NCBI GenBank assembly: GCA_026397915.1
Contig: JAPLTX010000059.1
Span: forward strand, 62,001-126,000
Direction: 5' to 3'
From: Verrucomicrobiota bacterium
GTDB lineage: Bacteria > Verrucomicrobiota > Verrucomicrobiia > CAIQCK01
DNA length: 64,000 nt
Positions 54,775 to 63,856 of the stretch are shown piece by piece (the first letter of the stretch is position 1; each line of letters begins with the position of its first letter). The position numbers and the translations under genes were made by a program. Under the pieces are notes generated by a model. It was given only the letters and a program-made list of their open reading frames with translations, made no database searches and was not told the DNA's origin.

Positions 54775-56001
54775 TCATAAGCACACCTGCACCAGGGAAA
54801 AGTCGTCATCAAAGGTGTTAGTCCCGCGGATAGTGCCAATGCTGGACAGTATATGGTCGAGGTCAGAAACTCCCGAGGGCACCGGCGATTGCAGGAGCTG
54901 CACAAATTCTTCATATTCCCACATGGAACCATCCGGGCGGAAGATCTCGTAGGCGCCATCGCTGAAGAGATACATCTTGGCGTAAGGCTGAACATCACAG
55001 GAGGCACTCTTGAAGTCTGTCCCCTCAATGGCACCAATGATGGTTCCACCCGTTTCCAGAAAGACCGGACGTGCCGAGGCGGCGTCCTGACCGGTGATCA
55101 GCACGGCCGGTGGGTGGCCGCCGGAGGCGTATGAGAGTCGCCTCCGCTTCTTGTCGTAAACCCCATACCAGATTGTGAAATACATGTTGTTATGTTTTTC
55201 CATCTGGAAGCTGTCGTTCAAGGCTGTCAACACCTCGCCAGGCTCCAAGAAATTCGTGTTTGGAAGAGTGTGCGAGCGTATGACGTTCATGGCGGAGATG
55301 GAGAGCAAGGCCGCGCCCACGCCGTGTCCACAGACGTCGAGCACATACATGACGAGATGATCGTCGTCGAACCAATGGTATCCGAGAGCATCACCGCCAA
55401 GTTCTGTTGAAGGGATAAAACGCCACTCGGCCTTTTGTTCCCCTGTTATCGGTGCGGGCAGGAGCGATCGCACGTAGGCGGCAGCTTCCGCCAACTCGGC
55501 GGCCAATTTCTTTTGGCTCTCCACCAAGGCGCGGTAAGCCTCGTTGCGCTGGAGCTGTGCAATGTAGCCGGCTGAATGGTATCGAATTCGGGCAAGCAAC
55601 TCCACCTTGTCCGGCAGCTTGACCAGATAATCATTGGCGCCCAATCCAAACGCCTCGGCTTTGGTCGCGGGTTCTTCCTTGGTCGAGAGCACGATCAGTG
55701 GGATGTCGCGAGTCTTGGGGTTGGCACGATAGAACTTGACCAATGTGAGGCCATCCACCTCTGGCATGACAAGGTCTTGGAGGATGACGGTAGGCGAGAG
55801 TTCCGTAGCCATCTTCACCGCTTGGGTCGGATCGCTACAGTAGTGGAAGTTGATATCCTTGTCTTGCGCCAGCATGCGGCGCACTGCCTCGCCAATGATG
55901 GCTTGGTCATCCACGAGGAGGACCCTGATGGTGTGCTGAGTAAGCGGGTTTACAAGGCTTGGGCCTTGGTCTTCTGTTGCGGCAGGAGTGGACGGTGTCA
56001 T
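54775..56001 (-). CDS. Response regulator with PP2C/SpoIIE (RsbU-type) phosphatase output
   Basis: The 408-residue protein is the last gene of the Wsp-like operon. Its receiver (~25-145) has Asp31/Asp32 in LLVDDQ, phosphoacceptor Asp76 in LQDLVMP, and LVKLPD, all strikingly like the receiver of Pseudomonas WspR. The linker (QRNEAYRALVESQKKL) also resembles WspR. Instead of GGDEF the C-terminal half (~190-405) is a PP2C phosphatase: GGDALGYHWF, LDVCGHGVGAALLS, YASGGHPPAVL. Such domains dephosphorylate anti-anti-sigma (STAS) proteins in RsbU/SpoIIE systems. Output is thus probably partner switching rather than cyclic-di-GMP. The start overlaps the CheB stop (ATGA). Confidence 0.93.
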   Translation of the reverse strand: MTPSTPAATEDQGPSLVNPLTQHTIRVLLVDDQAIIGEAVRRMLAQDKDINFHYCSDPTQAVKMATELSPTVILQDLVMPEVDGLTLVKFYRANPKTRDIPLIVLSTKEEPATKAEAFGLGANDYLVKLPDKVELLARIRYHSAGYIAQLQRNEAYRALVESQKKLAAELAEAAAYVRSLLPAPITGEQKAEWRFIPSTELGGDALGYHWFDDDHLVMYVLDVCGHGVGAALLSISAMNVIRSHTLPNTNFLEPGEVLTALNDSFQMEKHNNMYFTIWYGVYDKKRRRLSYASGGHPPAVLITGQDAASARPVFLETGGTIIGAIEGTDFKSASCDVQPYAKMYLFSDGAYEIFRPDGSMWEYEEFVQLLQSPVPSGVSDLDHILSSIGTIRGTNTFDDDFSLVQVCL

Positions 56002-57050
56002 TGGGCGTTCTCTTTCACGTTCAGAGGCAGTTGATTGAGCACACGATCAATAATGGCGGAGGCGATACCAGGCAACGGCAACACCTGATCCACCGCGCCT
56101 AGATCCTTGGCTGCTTTCGGCATGCCGTAAACGACGCTGGTGTGTTCATCCTGAGCGATTGTGAACCAGCCGGACTTCTTCAGAAGGAGCAGCCCTTCGG
56201 CGCCGTCGCGGCCCATGCCGGTCAGCAACGCAGCCACGCCGGTGTAGGGCCAGCATACGGCGGCGCGTTTGAGGAAGACATCTACCGAAGGACGATAGAA
56301 ACATTCGACGGGGTCGCGGCTGTAGTCGAGTGTCAGGTCCGGCGCCATGATCAGATGGTCGTTTGTGGCGGCCAACCAAGCCGTGCCCAACTCGGGGCGG
56401 CATCCGGGAACAGCGGGCCGGACGTGGAGATGCGTTCGTCCGTCCAGCCATTTCGCGAAATCGGAGGCGAACCGCACATCCACATGTTGAATGAGGACGA
56501 AAGCTGCTGGCAGGTCCTCCGGGATATGGGACAGGATTTCGGCCAAGGCTGTGGGTCCCCCTGTCGAGGCGCCGATCACGACAAGATGCATGCGTTGCTT
56601 GGGAAACCTCCTGGCTGCCGGGACAATCGTCGTGACAATCCTTGACGCGCCTCTTCGGCCAATCAAGTGGCTGATACTCTCGATCTTGGCGAGCAATTCC
56701 TTGGCACCCTGCAGACTCCCGTCCTTTCCGAAGATGGGCGTGTTAACGGCATCCAACGCACCGTGTCCCATGGCCTCGAAAACGAGGGCGACATTCCCTT
56801 CGACCGTTGCCGTCACAACAAGAATCGCACACGGCGAGTTACACATGATCTGACGGGTCGCCTCGACACCGTTCATTACTGGCATGATGAGATCCATGAG
56901 GATAAGATCAGGCGGGTCCGACGCGCACTTGCGCACGGCATCTTCGCCGTCGCAGGCGATCCATGCGATGACATGCTCCGGGCAACTCGCCACTGCACGC
57001 CGAAGGGCCTCCACCGCAATCAACAGGTCATTGACAATGGCAATCCTCAT
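55998..57050 (-). CDS. cheB: CheB-type methylesterase, WspF-like
   Basis: The 350-residue protein joins a receiver (MRIAIVNDLLIAVEALRRAV, phosphoacceptor in LILMDLIMPVMNGVEA) to a CheB methylesterase: LVVIGASTGGPTALAEIL with the catalytic Ser, VLIQHVD, and LTGMGRDGAEGLLLLK. The receiver carries VND where most have DD, as in Pseudomonas WspF, which removes methyl groups from the WspA receptor. It lies between CheA/REC and the REC-phosphatase with 4-base overlaps on each side. Role: adaptation of the two neighbouring MCPs. Confidence 0.95.
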   Translation of the reverse strand: MRIAIVNDLLIAVEALRRAVASCPEHVIAWIACDGEDAVRKCASDPPDLILMDLIMPVMNGVEATRQIMCNSPCAILVVTATVEGNVALVFEAMGHGALDAVNTPIFGKDGSLQGAKELLAKIESISHLIGRRGASRIVTTIVPAARRFPKQRMHLVVIGASTGGPTALAEILSHIPEDLPAAFVLIQHVDVRFASDFAKWLDGRTHLHVRPAVPGCRPELGTAWLAATNDHLIMAPDLTLDYSRDPVECFYRPSVDVFLKRAAVCWPYTGVAALLTGMGRDGAEGLLLLKKSGWFTIAQDEHTSVVYGMPKAAKDLGAVDQVLPLPGIASAIIDRVLNQLPLNVKENAQ

Positions 57051-59326
57051 TGTTGAGCTTCCCCGATCAAATCCACAACTGCCTCCAGAAATTTTTCATC
57101 GTGAAATCCACTCTTCGTGAAATAGTAGTTGGCACCAACCTCCAAGCCCCTCATGCGGTCCTCTTTCCGTTCTTTGTAGGAAACCAGCATGACAGGCAAG
57201 GCGCTGAGCCGGGGATCCTGACGGATGCGTTGCACCAGATCAAACCCGTTCATCCGAGGCATGTCCACGTCGCTGATGACCAAGCTATACTGGCCCGAAT
57301 AGAGGCTGTTCCACCCATCCATGCCATCCACGGCAACGTCCACTTCATACCCACGGTTCTGGAGAAGGCGTCGCTCCATTTCACGGACAGTGATGGAATC
57401 ATCCACAACGAGGATGCGCTTCTGTTTCTTCTGACCGAGCGAGCCGGAACCGGACCGAATCTTCTCAAGTCGCCGGCCGGAGAGCAGGTTATGGATGGAG
57501 CGCAACAGATCCTCCACGTCCAGAATCAGAACGGGCGAGCCGTCCTCCATCAATGACACGGCACTGAGGTCTTGCACCTTGCCCAGACGGAAATCGAGAG
57601 CCCTGACGACCAACTCCCGCTCTCCCAGAAAGCGGTCCACTTTGATCCCGTAACACACTTGCTCGTCGCCAATGACGACGACGGGCCACTTCTTACCTTG
57701 GGCAGCCTCTCCTGCCAACCCCAATATCTGCCGGGTGTCAACCAGCCCGACATTCTTCTCATTCAAACTGAAGTATTGGCGCCCCTCGACCGTTTTCACT
57801 TCGGATGACATCACGTTAACCAGCTTCTCAATCCTGCCGAGCGGGAAGGCGAACGGGTTGCCCGAAATCTCGACTACGAGGGCGCGCATCACCGACCGCG
57901 TCACAGGCATCTCGAGATGGAAGCGAATGCCACGACCGAGATGGTTCTCAACACGCACAGAGCCGCTCACTTCGTGCAAGTATGTCCGGACGACGTCCAG
58001 CCCGACGCCGCGGCCCGAGACCTCGGTCACACGTTTGGCCGTAGTGAAGCCTGGCAGAAACAGGAAGTCCAGAATCTCGGCCTCGGAGAGACGGCTGGCC
58101 GTGTCTTCGGCAGCAAGGCCCTTGGCCGCGATTTTCTGCCTCATCTGCTCGATGTCAATTCCCCGCCCATCGTCCGACACCGTGATCATCAGGCGACCTG
58201 CACGATGACGCGCCTCCAGTTTGAGCGATCCCTCGGCGCTTTTGCCTCCGGCTAAACGTTCCGCAGGGGGTTCCAGCCCGTGATCCACGGCGTTCTGCAG
58301 GAGGTGAGTCAACGGCGCCTCGAGTTTATTAAGAATATCCCGATCCACCTGTGTGTCCTTGCCGAGAATCTCAAACTTCACATTCTTGCCCAGTTGCTTG
58401 GAGAGGTCGCGGATGAGGCGAGGGAACCCCGTGACTCCGTCGGCAAAAGGACGCATTCGACTCGCAATAGCCTCGCGATAGAGCCGGTCGGCCACGTCTG
58501 CAAGCTGGCGCGCGATCAGGTCAAACTCCTCGACCCGCCGCATCATCAGTTGATGAAAAGACCCGGCCTTCTCGGAAGCCTCGCTCAATGTTTGGGAAGC
58601 CTGGCTTTTCGACGATAAATTTTTCTGGGGTTTGTCTGCGTTCCTCATCAGGCGAAGCAGTTCGCCGTGGCGACTCTTCAACGCTGTAAGGGCGGTTGTG
58701 AAAGCCTCAAGGCGGTGCGCCTGCACAGCCGATTCCCCGGCAAGGCCCATTATGCGGCTCAGGTGTTCGGTTGAAACCTTGACGCCCCGGTCCTTTGCGT
58801 CCGCAGGCGCAGTCACCGGAGCCGCCGCTGAAGGTTTGGCAGTAATGGTTGCAGATTCCACCAAAGCTTCGGGCTTGGGAGGCCGGGAAGTGGCTGGCGA
58901 CACAGGTGCTGCTGTCTTCACAGCCTCCAGGCTGCTCAACAAGCAATCAATCTCGGCCTGATGGTCGGTGGTCCACTTCTCGAATTCCTTGTCGGACAAC
59001 TTCGACATCTGGGCAAGCGTGTCCACGCCCTTCAACAAGATGTCGGCCTGATCCGGGCCAATGATCATCTGTCCCTTCTGCGCAGCGACAAAACAATCCT
59101 CTAGGGCGTGCGCCACCTTGACGACTTGGGTGAGTCCCACGATCCGGGCGGCGCCCTTGGTGGAGTGTGCGGCTCTCATCAGACGCTCCAACCACTGCTT
59201 GGATGTCGGGTTCTTTTCGATCTCCAAGAGACCCTCGTTGAGGATGGCCGTTTGTGTTTCGGCCTCTGCACGAAACAAGTCCATCATCGAGAAGTCGCTC
59301 AGATTCTGGTTGCCGTCGGTCGTCAT
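57047..59326 (-). CDS. cheA: CheA-type hybrid histidine kinase with C-terminal receiver, WspE-like
   Basis: A 759-residue protein. The N-terminal Hpt domain has His54 in AAHSTKGAARIVG. Then come the CheA dimerisation region, a HATPase domain with NAVDHGLEPPAERL, DDGRGID and SGRGVGLDVV, and a CheW-like regulatory domain. The receiver at ~636-757 shows VVDDSITVREMERRLL, SDVDMPRMNGFDL and YFTKSGF. This CheA-REC order is that of WspE. It would autophosphorylate under MCP/CheW control and pass phosphate to CheB and to the PP2C-type response regulator. Its ATG overlaps the upstream CheW stop. Confidence 0.95.
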   Translation of the reverse strand: MTTDGNQNLSDFSMMDLFRAEAETQTAILNEGLLEIEKNPTSKQWLERLMRAAHSTKGAARIVGLTQVVKVAHALEDCFVAAQKGQMIIGPDQADILLKGVDTLAQMSKLSDKEFEKWTTDHQAEIDCLLSSLEAVKTAAPVSPATSRPPKPEALVESATITAKPSAAAPVTAPADAKDRGVKVSTEHLSRIMGLAGESAVQAHRLEAFTTALTALKSRHGELLRLMRNADKPQKNLSSKSQASQTLSEASEKAGSFHQLMMRRVEEFDLIARQLADVADRLYREAIASRMRPFADGVTGFPRLIRDLSKQLGKNVKFEILGKDTQVDRDILNKLEAPLTHLLQNAVDHGLEPPAERLAGGKSAEGSLKLEARHRAGRLMITVSDDGRGIDIEQMRQKIAAKGLAAEDTASRLSEAEILDFLFLPGFTTAKRVTEVSGRGVGLDVVRTYLHEVSGSVRVENHLGRGIRFHLEMPVTRSVMRALVVEISGNPFAFPLGRIEKLVNVMSSEVKTVEGRQYFSLNEKNVGLVDTRQILGLAGEAAQGKKWPVVVIGDEQVCYGIKVDRFLGERELVVRALDFRLGKVQDLSAVSLMEDGSPVLILDVEDLLRSIHNLLSGRRLEKIRSGSGSLGQKKQKRILVVDDSITVREMERRLLQNRGYEVDVAVDGMDGWNSLYSGQYSLVISDVDMPRMNGFDLVQRIRQDPRLSALPVMLVSYKERKEDRMRGLEVGANYYFTKSGFHDEKFLEAVVDLIGEAQQ

Positions 59327-59979
59327 ATGACACTCCTGGAAAGGCCATCAAAGACCGAGGTCTCGTCAAGCAATCCAATTTTCCTTCCAGCGACGTTCAG
59401 CAACCCTCGCGTAAATTTCTGAAAGGACTTGGACACAGTCGAAGGGACGGCTCCCACATCTTTTTCGGCGTAGGAAATCAGGCCATACACCTCATCTGCC
59501 GGGAAAACCCAACTGATGTTGTCCCTCTTGACCACACAAAACCGGCGGTTAGCCCTGAGGGATTTGGTGTCCTCCGGTTCTTCGCTCTTTTCGACGCCGA
59601 GCAGGTTGCCCAGCGATACACAGAGATGTATCTCTCCGCGCACGCTCACCAGTCCCAAGAGTATCTGGTTGCTGCGATGGGGGATGTGTCTCACCGGGTG
59701 CACCCCGATAACCTCCACCCAACAATGCACTGGCAGCGCCAGCCACTCCGACATCAGCCGAAAGACTTGGACGGATTTCTCGTTGCACCTGACGGCCTCA
59801 CGTTCCTGCGCCAGCAGCGACGCCCACTCGGTCAGGTATTCTTGCGGCGCCTCGCGATTAAGCAACACCCGCCCTTCCTGGGAGAATACCGCGCAGTCGC
59901 GACAATGCCCCAGTTCGCTCAGTTTGGGGCACGAGCGATTACCCATCACTCCTATATTGTTCCAGCACAAGTTTTTCAC
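59323..59979 (-). CDS. cheW: CheW-like coupling protein with Cys-rich N-terminus, WspD-like
   Basis: The 218-residue protein ends in a CheW domain (ILLGLVSVRGEIHLCVSLGNLLG, then AGRKIGLLDE). Its N-terminal extension has four cysteines (Cys5, Cys17, Cys26, Cys29) in CWNNIGVMGNRSCPKL and GHCRDCAVF. This matches WspD-type CheWs, whose similar Cys block might bind metal or respond to redox. The start is GTG at 59979, overlapping the cheR stop. Together with the shorter CheW at 61217-61690 it should couple MCPs to the kinase. The Cys role is inferred. Confidence 0.88.
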   Translation of the reverse strand: MKNLCWNNIGVMGNRSCPKLSELGHCRDCAVFSQEGRVLLNREAPQEYLTEWASLLAQEREAVRCNEKSVQVFRLMSEWLALPVHCWVEVIGVHPVRHIPHRSNQILLGLVSVRGEIHLCVSLGNLLGVEKSEEPEDTKSLRANRRFCVVKRDNISWVFPADEVYGLISYAEKDVGAVPSTVSKSFQKFTRGLLNVAGRKIGLLDETSVFDGLSRSVI

Positions 59980-61220
59980 GCCGTCCTCGCTTGCTGTTGA
60001 ATTCGAACCGCCCTGAGTCGCAGAACCTCAGCGCCGACCGAATCCCCTCTGTGCTCTTTGATTAACGACAGATGGACGACCGCATCGTAGCATTGCTCGT
60101 CAAGATAGATAGCCCGGTTGAAGCACTCTTCCGCCCGTTGAAGATCTTCCTGCCCATGCAAAACAATCCCCAGCAGACAGTAGGCATCGGCGTTCGTGTT
60201 GTCTTCCCGCAGTAGTCGTTCGCATATGGTTGCCGCGTCCGACAATTGTCCTTGGTCGGCCAGTTGCCGCGCCATTTCAATGGAATCCTTGGGTTTCGGG
60301 ATTTCACGCGACGACTGTTTCGTTTCCCGGGTTGCGATCGGCCTCTTCGGTGTGATCTGGACCGGGGGAGGAACGGAGACTATCGAAGGAAGATCCGCCA
60401 CCGCGCCTTCCTGAGTCGTTGCAGAGTTGTCTTCCACCTTCCGGAAATGAAACCCCGCGCGAGGATTCAACGGCACGAACCGCGCGGTCTGGAAGCACGA
60501 TGTCTCAGCATGGCCCACGAAAAGCAAACCGTCCGGGGCTACGAGCCGATCAATGCTGCTCAATACGCGCGCACGCGCCTGCGCGCCAAAATAGATCAGT
60601 AAATTTCGACAGAACACAACATCATAGGGTGGCTGGTCGGCAAGGGCATGCCCATCCAGAAGATTTCCGTGGATGAAACGCACTCCTTGTCGAACGTGAT
60701 CTTTCAGCACGTATTCGTTCCCCACAGTCTCAAAGTAGCGGGTGCGCAACAACACCGGGGTGCCACGAAAGGAATACTGGGTGTATGCCGCGCGCACCGC
60801 CTTGCGCAGCAAAGTGCGACTGATATCCAGCGCGTCTATTCTGTAATCGCCCGGCTTCATGCCAGCTTCCAAGAGCACCATGGCGATGGAGTAAGGTTCC
60901 TCACCACTGGAACAAGGAGCGCTCAGGATCCGCAACCGCCTGGCACGCCGCGCCGGAATCCATTCGTTGCGCACGTGCCGGTCGAGAGAAGCGAAAGGCC
61001 CCTTGTCGCGAAAGAACGAAGTCTCCGATATCACCACGGCTTCGATGAAGTCTTCCATCTCCCGCGGAGAAGATTGGAGCCTCTCAAGATATTGCGCTTC
61101 GTCCTCCAATGCGCAGGCAGACATCCTCTCGCGAAGGACGCGAGCAAGCTCCTTGTCGCCCAGCACATCGGGATTCATCCCGATCGTCTCTGCCAGTAGT
61201 CTTCCAAACGCTGTCATCAT
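59976..61220 (-). CDS. cheR: CheR methyltransferase with C-terminal TPR repeats, WspC-like
   Basis: A 414-residue protein that methylates MCP glutamates using SAM. CheR hallmarks: ISETSFFRDKGPFASL, ILSAPCSSGEEPYSIAM, DALDISRTLLRKA, VVFCRNLLIYF. Residues ~310-410 form tetratricopeptide-like repeats (DAATICERLLREDNTNADAYCLLGIVLHGQ), as in Pseudomonas WspC. The ATG at 61220 overlaps the upstream CheW stop as ATGA; the longer upstream reading is antisense-like noise. Chemosensory role by family; the operon gives the partner MCPs. Confidence 0.93.
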   Translation of the reverse strand: MMTAFGRLLAETIGMNPDVLGDKELARVLRERMSACALEDEAQYLERLQSSPREMEDFIEAVVISETSFFRDKGPFASLDRHVRNEWIPARRARRLRILSAPCSSGEEPYSIAMVLLEAGMKPGDYRIDALDISRTLLRKAVRAAYTQYSFRGTPVLLRTRYFETVGNEYVLKDHVRQGVRFIHGNLLDGHALADQPPYDVVFCRNLLIYFGAQARARVLSSIDRLVAPDGLLFVGHAETSCFQTARFVPLNPRAGFHFRKVEDNSATTQEGAVADLPSIVSVPPPVQITPKRPIATRETKQSSREIPKPKDSIEMARQLADQGQLSDAATICERLLREDNTNADAYCLLGIVLHGQEDLQRAEECFNRAIYLDEQCYDAVVHLSLIKEHRGDSVGAEVLRLRAVRIQQQARTA

Positions 61221-61690
61221 TTCGCGCTTCCACCGGATGGATTCTCGCCAAACAACAACTGTTCGACCTCGGCGGACAGCAGGTGTTCGGGAAGAACGCA
61301 CTGAACCATGACGCCCTCATCGAGTGCAATCGTTCCAAGATAGGAGGTCTGCCCAGTCACCACTCCCGCAGCAGAAAAGTCAGACGGTTCCTTCTCGACC
61401 GCGTCAGTGACCGCTTCCGCGATGAGACCCAATACCTTCTTGGCACCGTTCTTGAGGGTGTAATTCACCAGGATGATTCGCGTGCTCAGCCGTTCCGCGC
61501 ACGGAACGCCCCGGTTGAGCGTGCCGAGGTCCAGGACCGGAACCACGGTTCCGTGGAAATTGAAAAGGCCGGCGACGTAACTAGGCGTGCCGGGTTGAGG
61601 CCGGAGCGGCAATCGAGGGATCACCTCGATCACGTGCACTGTCTCCAGCGCATATTGTTCCTTACCCAGTCTGAAAAGGATGAAAAGCAT
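61217..61690 (-). CDS. cheW: CheW coupling protein, WspB-like
   Basis: The 157-residue protein is a plain CheW domain: ILFRLGKEQYALETVHVIEVIP, GTPSYVAGLFNFHGTVVPVLDL, TSYLGTIALDEGVMVQ. It would link the MCPs to the CheA-type kinase. It is the first of two CheWs in the operon, matching WspB and WspD of the Wsp pathway. It stands 42 bases after the MCP and overlaps cheR. Length and start are normal. Confidence 0.9.
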   Translation of the reverse strand: MLFILFRLGKEQYALETVHVIEVIPRLPLRPQPGTPSYVAGLFNFHGTVVPVLDLGTLNRGVPCAERLSTRIILVNYTLKNGAKKVLGLIAEAVTDAVEKEPSDFSAAGVVTGQTSYLGTIALDEGVMVQCVLPEHLLSAEVEQLLFGENPSGGSAK

Positions 61691-61732
61691 AAACGCTTGG
61701 GTGCGGGAAGGCCCGTCGCCATTCCAGAATCC

Positions 61733-63835
61733 TTATAGCTTGAATCTCGCCACCTCCACCTGCAAAGACCTCGCGGCCTCACGCAATTGCTCCGTTGCCG
61801 CGTTCGACTGTTTCACCGATTCGCTTGTTTGCTTCGCCCCCTCGCTCAAATGCACCATCGCCTCGCTGATTTGCTCGGCTCCCTGCGACTGCGCCTTCAT
61901 CCCCTCATTCACTTTCTCAAATTGCCCCGTTACTTCTTTTACCTTCTCGATGATCTGACCCAACTGCCCGCTGATCTCCCCAACCGCTCTCACGCCCCGT
62001 TTCATTTCCTCGTTGAACTTGTCCATCTCCATTACCCCCATCGTCACCGAACTCTGCATCTCCTTCACCATCGCCTCGATGTCCAGCGTCGCCACCGCCG
62101 TCTGGTCTGCCAGTCGCCGTATCTCCCGCGCCACCACCGCAAAACCCAGCCCGTATTCCCCGGCCTTCTCTGCCTCGATCGCCGCGTTCAGCGACAGCAG
62201 GTTCGTCTGGTCCGCCACCTTCGTGATCGTCGTCACCACGCTGTTGATGTTCCCGGCTTTCTCGCTGATCACCGATAACTTCGAGGTGATGGACGTCGTC
62301 GCCTCGGCCAACTGCTTCATCGTGCCCTCCATGTTTCCCATCCCCATCCGCCCACTGTCGGCCAATTGCTTGGCCCCCTCCGCTGTGCCCTTGACCCCTT
62401 CCATCGTCCTGGCCAATTCCTGCGCCGTCGCGGAGATTTCCTTCACAGCCGTCACGACTCGCGCTGTTGACACCTCGAACTCCCCGGCTGTCGCCTCCTG
62501 TTGATTCGACGTGGCCGCAATCTCGACCGAGGCGGACACCAACTGCGCGCACGACTTTTGCACCTGTTCCAGGAGCGAGGCGAGGTTTGATGTCATGGTG
62601 GAGATGGCGTTCAGCAACTGCCCGCTTTCATCATGACACAAGACGGCATCCGCCGAAGACTGCGACGCCGTCTTCCGGCTCATCGCCGCCAGATCCTTCT
62701 CAATAGCGGGGATGGCCTGTTTCGCATCGGCGATATCGCCTTGGGCGATCCACTCGGCGACTTGAACCGCGCGGCTAATGGGCTTGGCAATGGCACTCGC
62801 AATCGCCCGGAGGCCAAGCAACACACCCGCGGCGAACAGTGCGCCGAGGGCGATTTGCCTCCACATCATGGCCGAGGCCTTCGCGACGACCTCCCTTTCC
62901 GGGACTTGGATGATCACGGACCAAGGCGTGTCGGTCTGACCGAGTTTAATGGGCGCAAAGGCCGTCACCATTCCACCGACCGTGTTGGCTGCTTCCTGCG
63001 CTCCCTGCATGATCTTCAGGTATTCATCCGATGCATCCCCAAACGCCGTCTTCAAAGGCTTCCCGATGATCCCGGGATTCCCGCTGGCAGCCGCGACCAA
63101 CCCCTTGTGGCTGACGATGAGAATCCTGCCGGTCTTGTGAAAGATGTCTCCCTTGTCCACCAGGCTCTGCAGAAAATCCAACGACAGGTCAACTCCCGCC
63201 AGCCCATAGTGCGTGTTGCCGGCCATAATCGGCGCGACCAGTGAGGTCATGAGTGTAGGCTTACCTTGCACGGGATAGATGTAAGGCTCGATGATGCACT
63301 CCCGCTTCGTCTCGCGGGGCAGGAGATAGTAATCTCCCTTGCGCGCCCCTGTTTGGTCTCGCGTTGCGTCCTCATAGCCCACCAAGGGTTCTACCACGAT
63401 CTTGCTTTCTGTGTTTCGGCACCAGTACGGAATATACCGGCCGGTGGAGTCGGAACCGGGACCATTCACAAATTTCGCGTCCTGTCCGTCGAAGGCGTTG
63501 GGCTCCCAGGCAGTGTAAACGCCCACAAAGTTCGCGTTCCTCTCCAGCGTCGTTCTCAGCATGGAATCCACGGTCTCACGCGTCATGCTTGCGCGAGCCG
63601 ACCTGATGGTGGAGAGCGCGTTCGCCAGCGTTCGGGCCGTATCAAGGGCACCGCTGATCACAACGGCGATCTCATCGGCATTCTCCTTAGCCATGCTAAA
63701 GACGCTCTGCTTTGCGCTGTCGAGAGCAATGGTGCGGGTGGTCATGGACGTATAGGCCACGACGATGCCCAGCGTGCCGAACATGCAGAGACCAGCCCAC
63801 AAGAGAATCTTGTTTCTGATGGATCTGCGACGCAT
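61733..63835 (-). CDS. Methyl-accepting chemotaxis protein with extracytoplasmic dCache domain
   Basis: The 700-residue receptor has a first membrane helix (~8-31), a dCache-type ligand-binding region (NFVGVYTAWEPNAFDGQD, GDYYLLPRETKRECIIEPYIYP, YGLAGVDLSLDFLQSLV), a second helix (~330-352), a short HAMP-like linker and a long coiled-coil signalling domain. Its tip reads GLGFAVVAREIRRLADQT. The dCache signature resembles receptors for amino acids or small organic acids; the ligand is not predictable. A strong AGGAGG precedes the start. It is the receptor of the Wsp-like operon and is nearly repeated by the next, partial gene. Confidence 0.95.
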   Translation of the reverse strand: MRRRSIRNKILLWAGLCMFGTLGIVVAYTSMTTRTIALDSAKQSVFSMAKENADEIAVVISGALDTARTLANALSTIRSARASMTRETVDSMLRTTLERNANFVGVYTAWEPNAFDGQDAKFVNGPGSDSTGRYIPYWCRNTESKIVVEPLVGYEDATRDQTGARKGDYYLLPRETKRECIIEPYIYPVQGKPTLMTSLVAPIMAGNTHYGLAGVDLSLDFLQSLVDKGDIFHKTGRILIVSHKGLVAAASGNPGIIGKPLKTAFGDASDEYLKIMQGAQEAANTVGGMVTAFAPIKLGQTDTPWSVIIQVPEREVVAKASAMMWRQIALGALFAAGVLLGLRAIASAIAKPISRAVQVAEWIAQGDIADAKQAIPAIEKDLAAMSRKTASQSSADAVLCHDESGQLLNAISTMTSNLASLLEQVQKSCAQLVSASVEIAATSNQQEATAGEFEVSTARVVTAVKEISATAQELARTMEGVKGTAEGAKQLADSGRMGMGNMEGTMKQLAEATTSITSKLSVISEKAGNINSVVTTITKVADQTNLLSLNAAIEAEKAGEYGLGFAVVAREIRRLADQTAVATLDIEAMVKEMQSSVTMGVMEMDKFNEEMKRGVRAVGEISGQLGQIIEKVKEVTGQFEKVNEGMKAQSQGAEQISEAMVHLSEGAKQTSESVKQSNAATEQLREAARSLQVEVARFKL

Positions 63836-63840
63836 AAGCT

Positions 63841-63847
63841 TCCTCCT
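63841..63847 (-). promoter_or_regulatory. Strong Shine-Dalgarno sequence of the MCP gene
   Basis: AGGAGGA on the minus strand ends 5 bases before the ATG at 63835 and fixes this start. It implies high translation of the receptor. Confidence 0.75.
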
Positions 63848-63856
63848 CTGTTCGAC

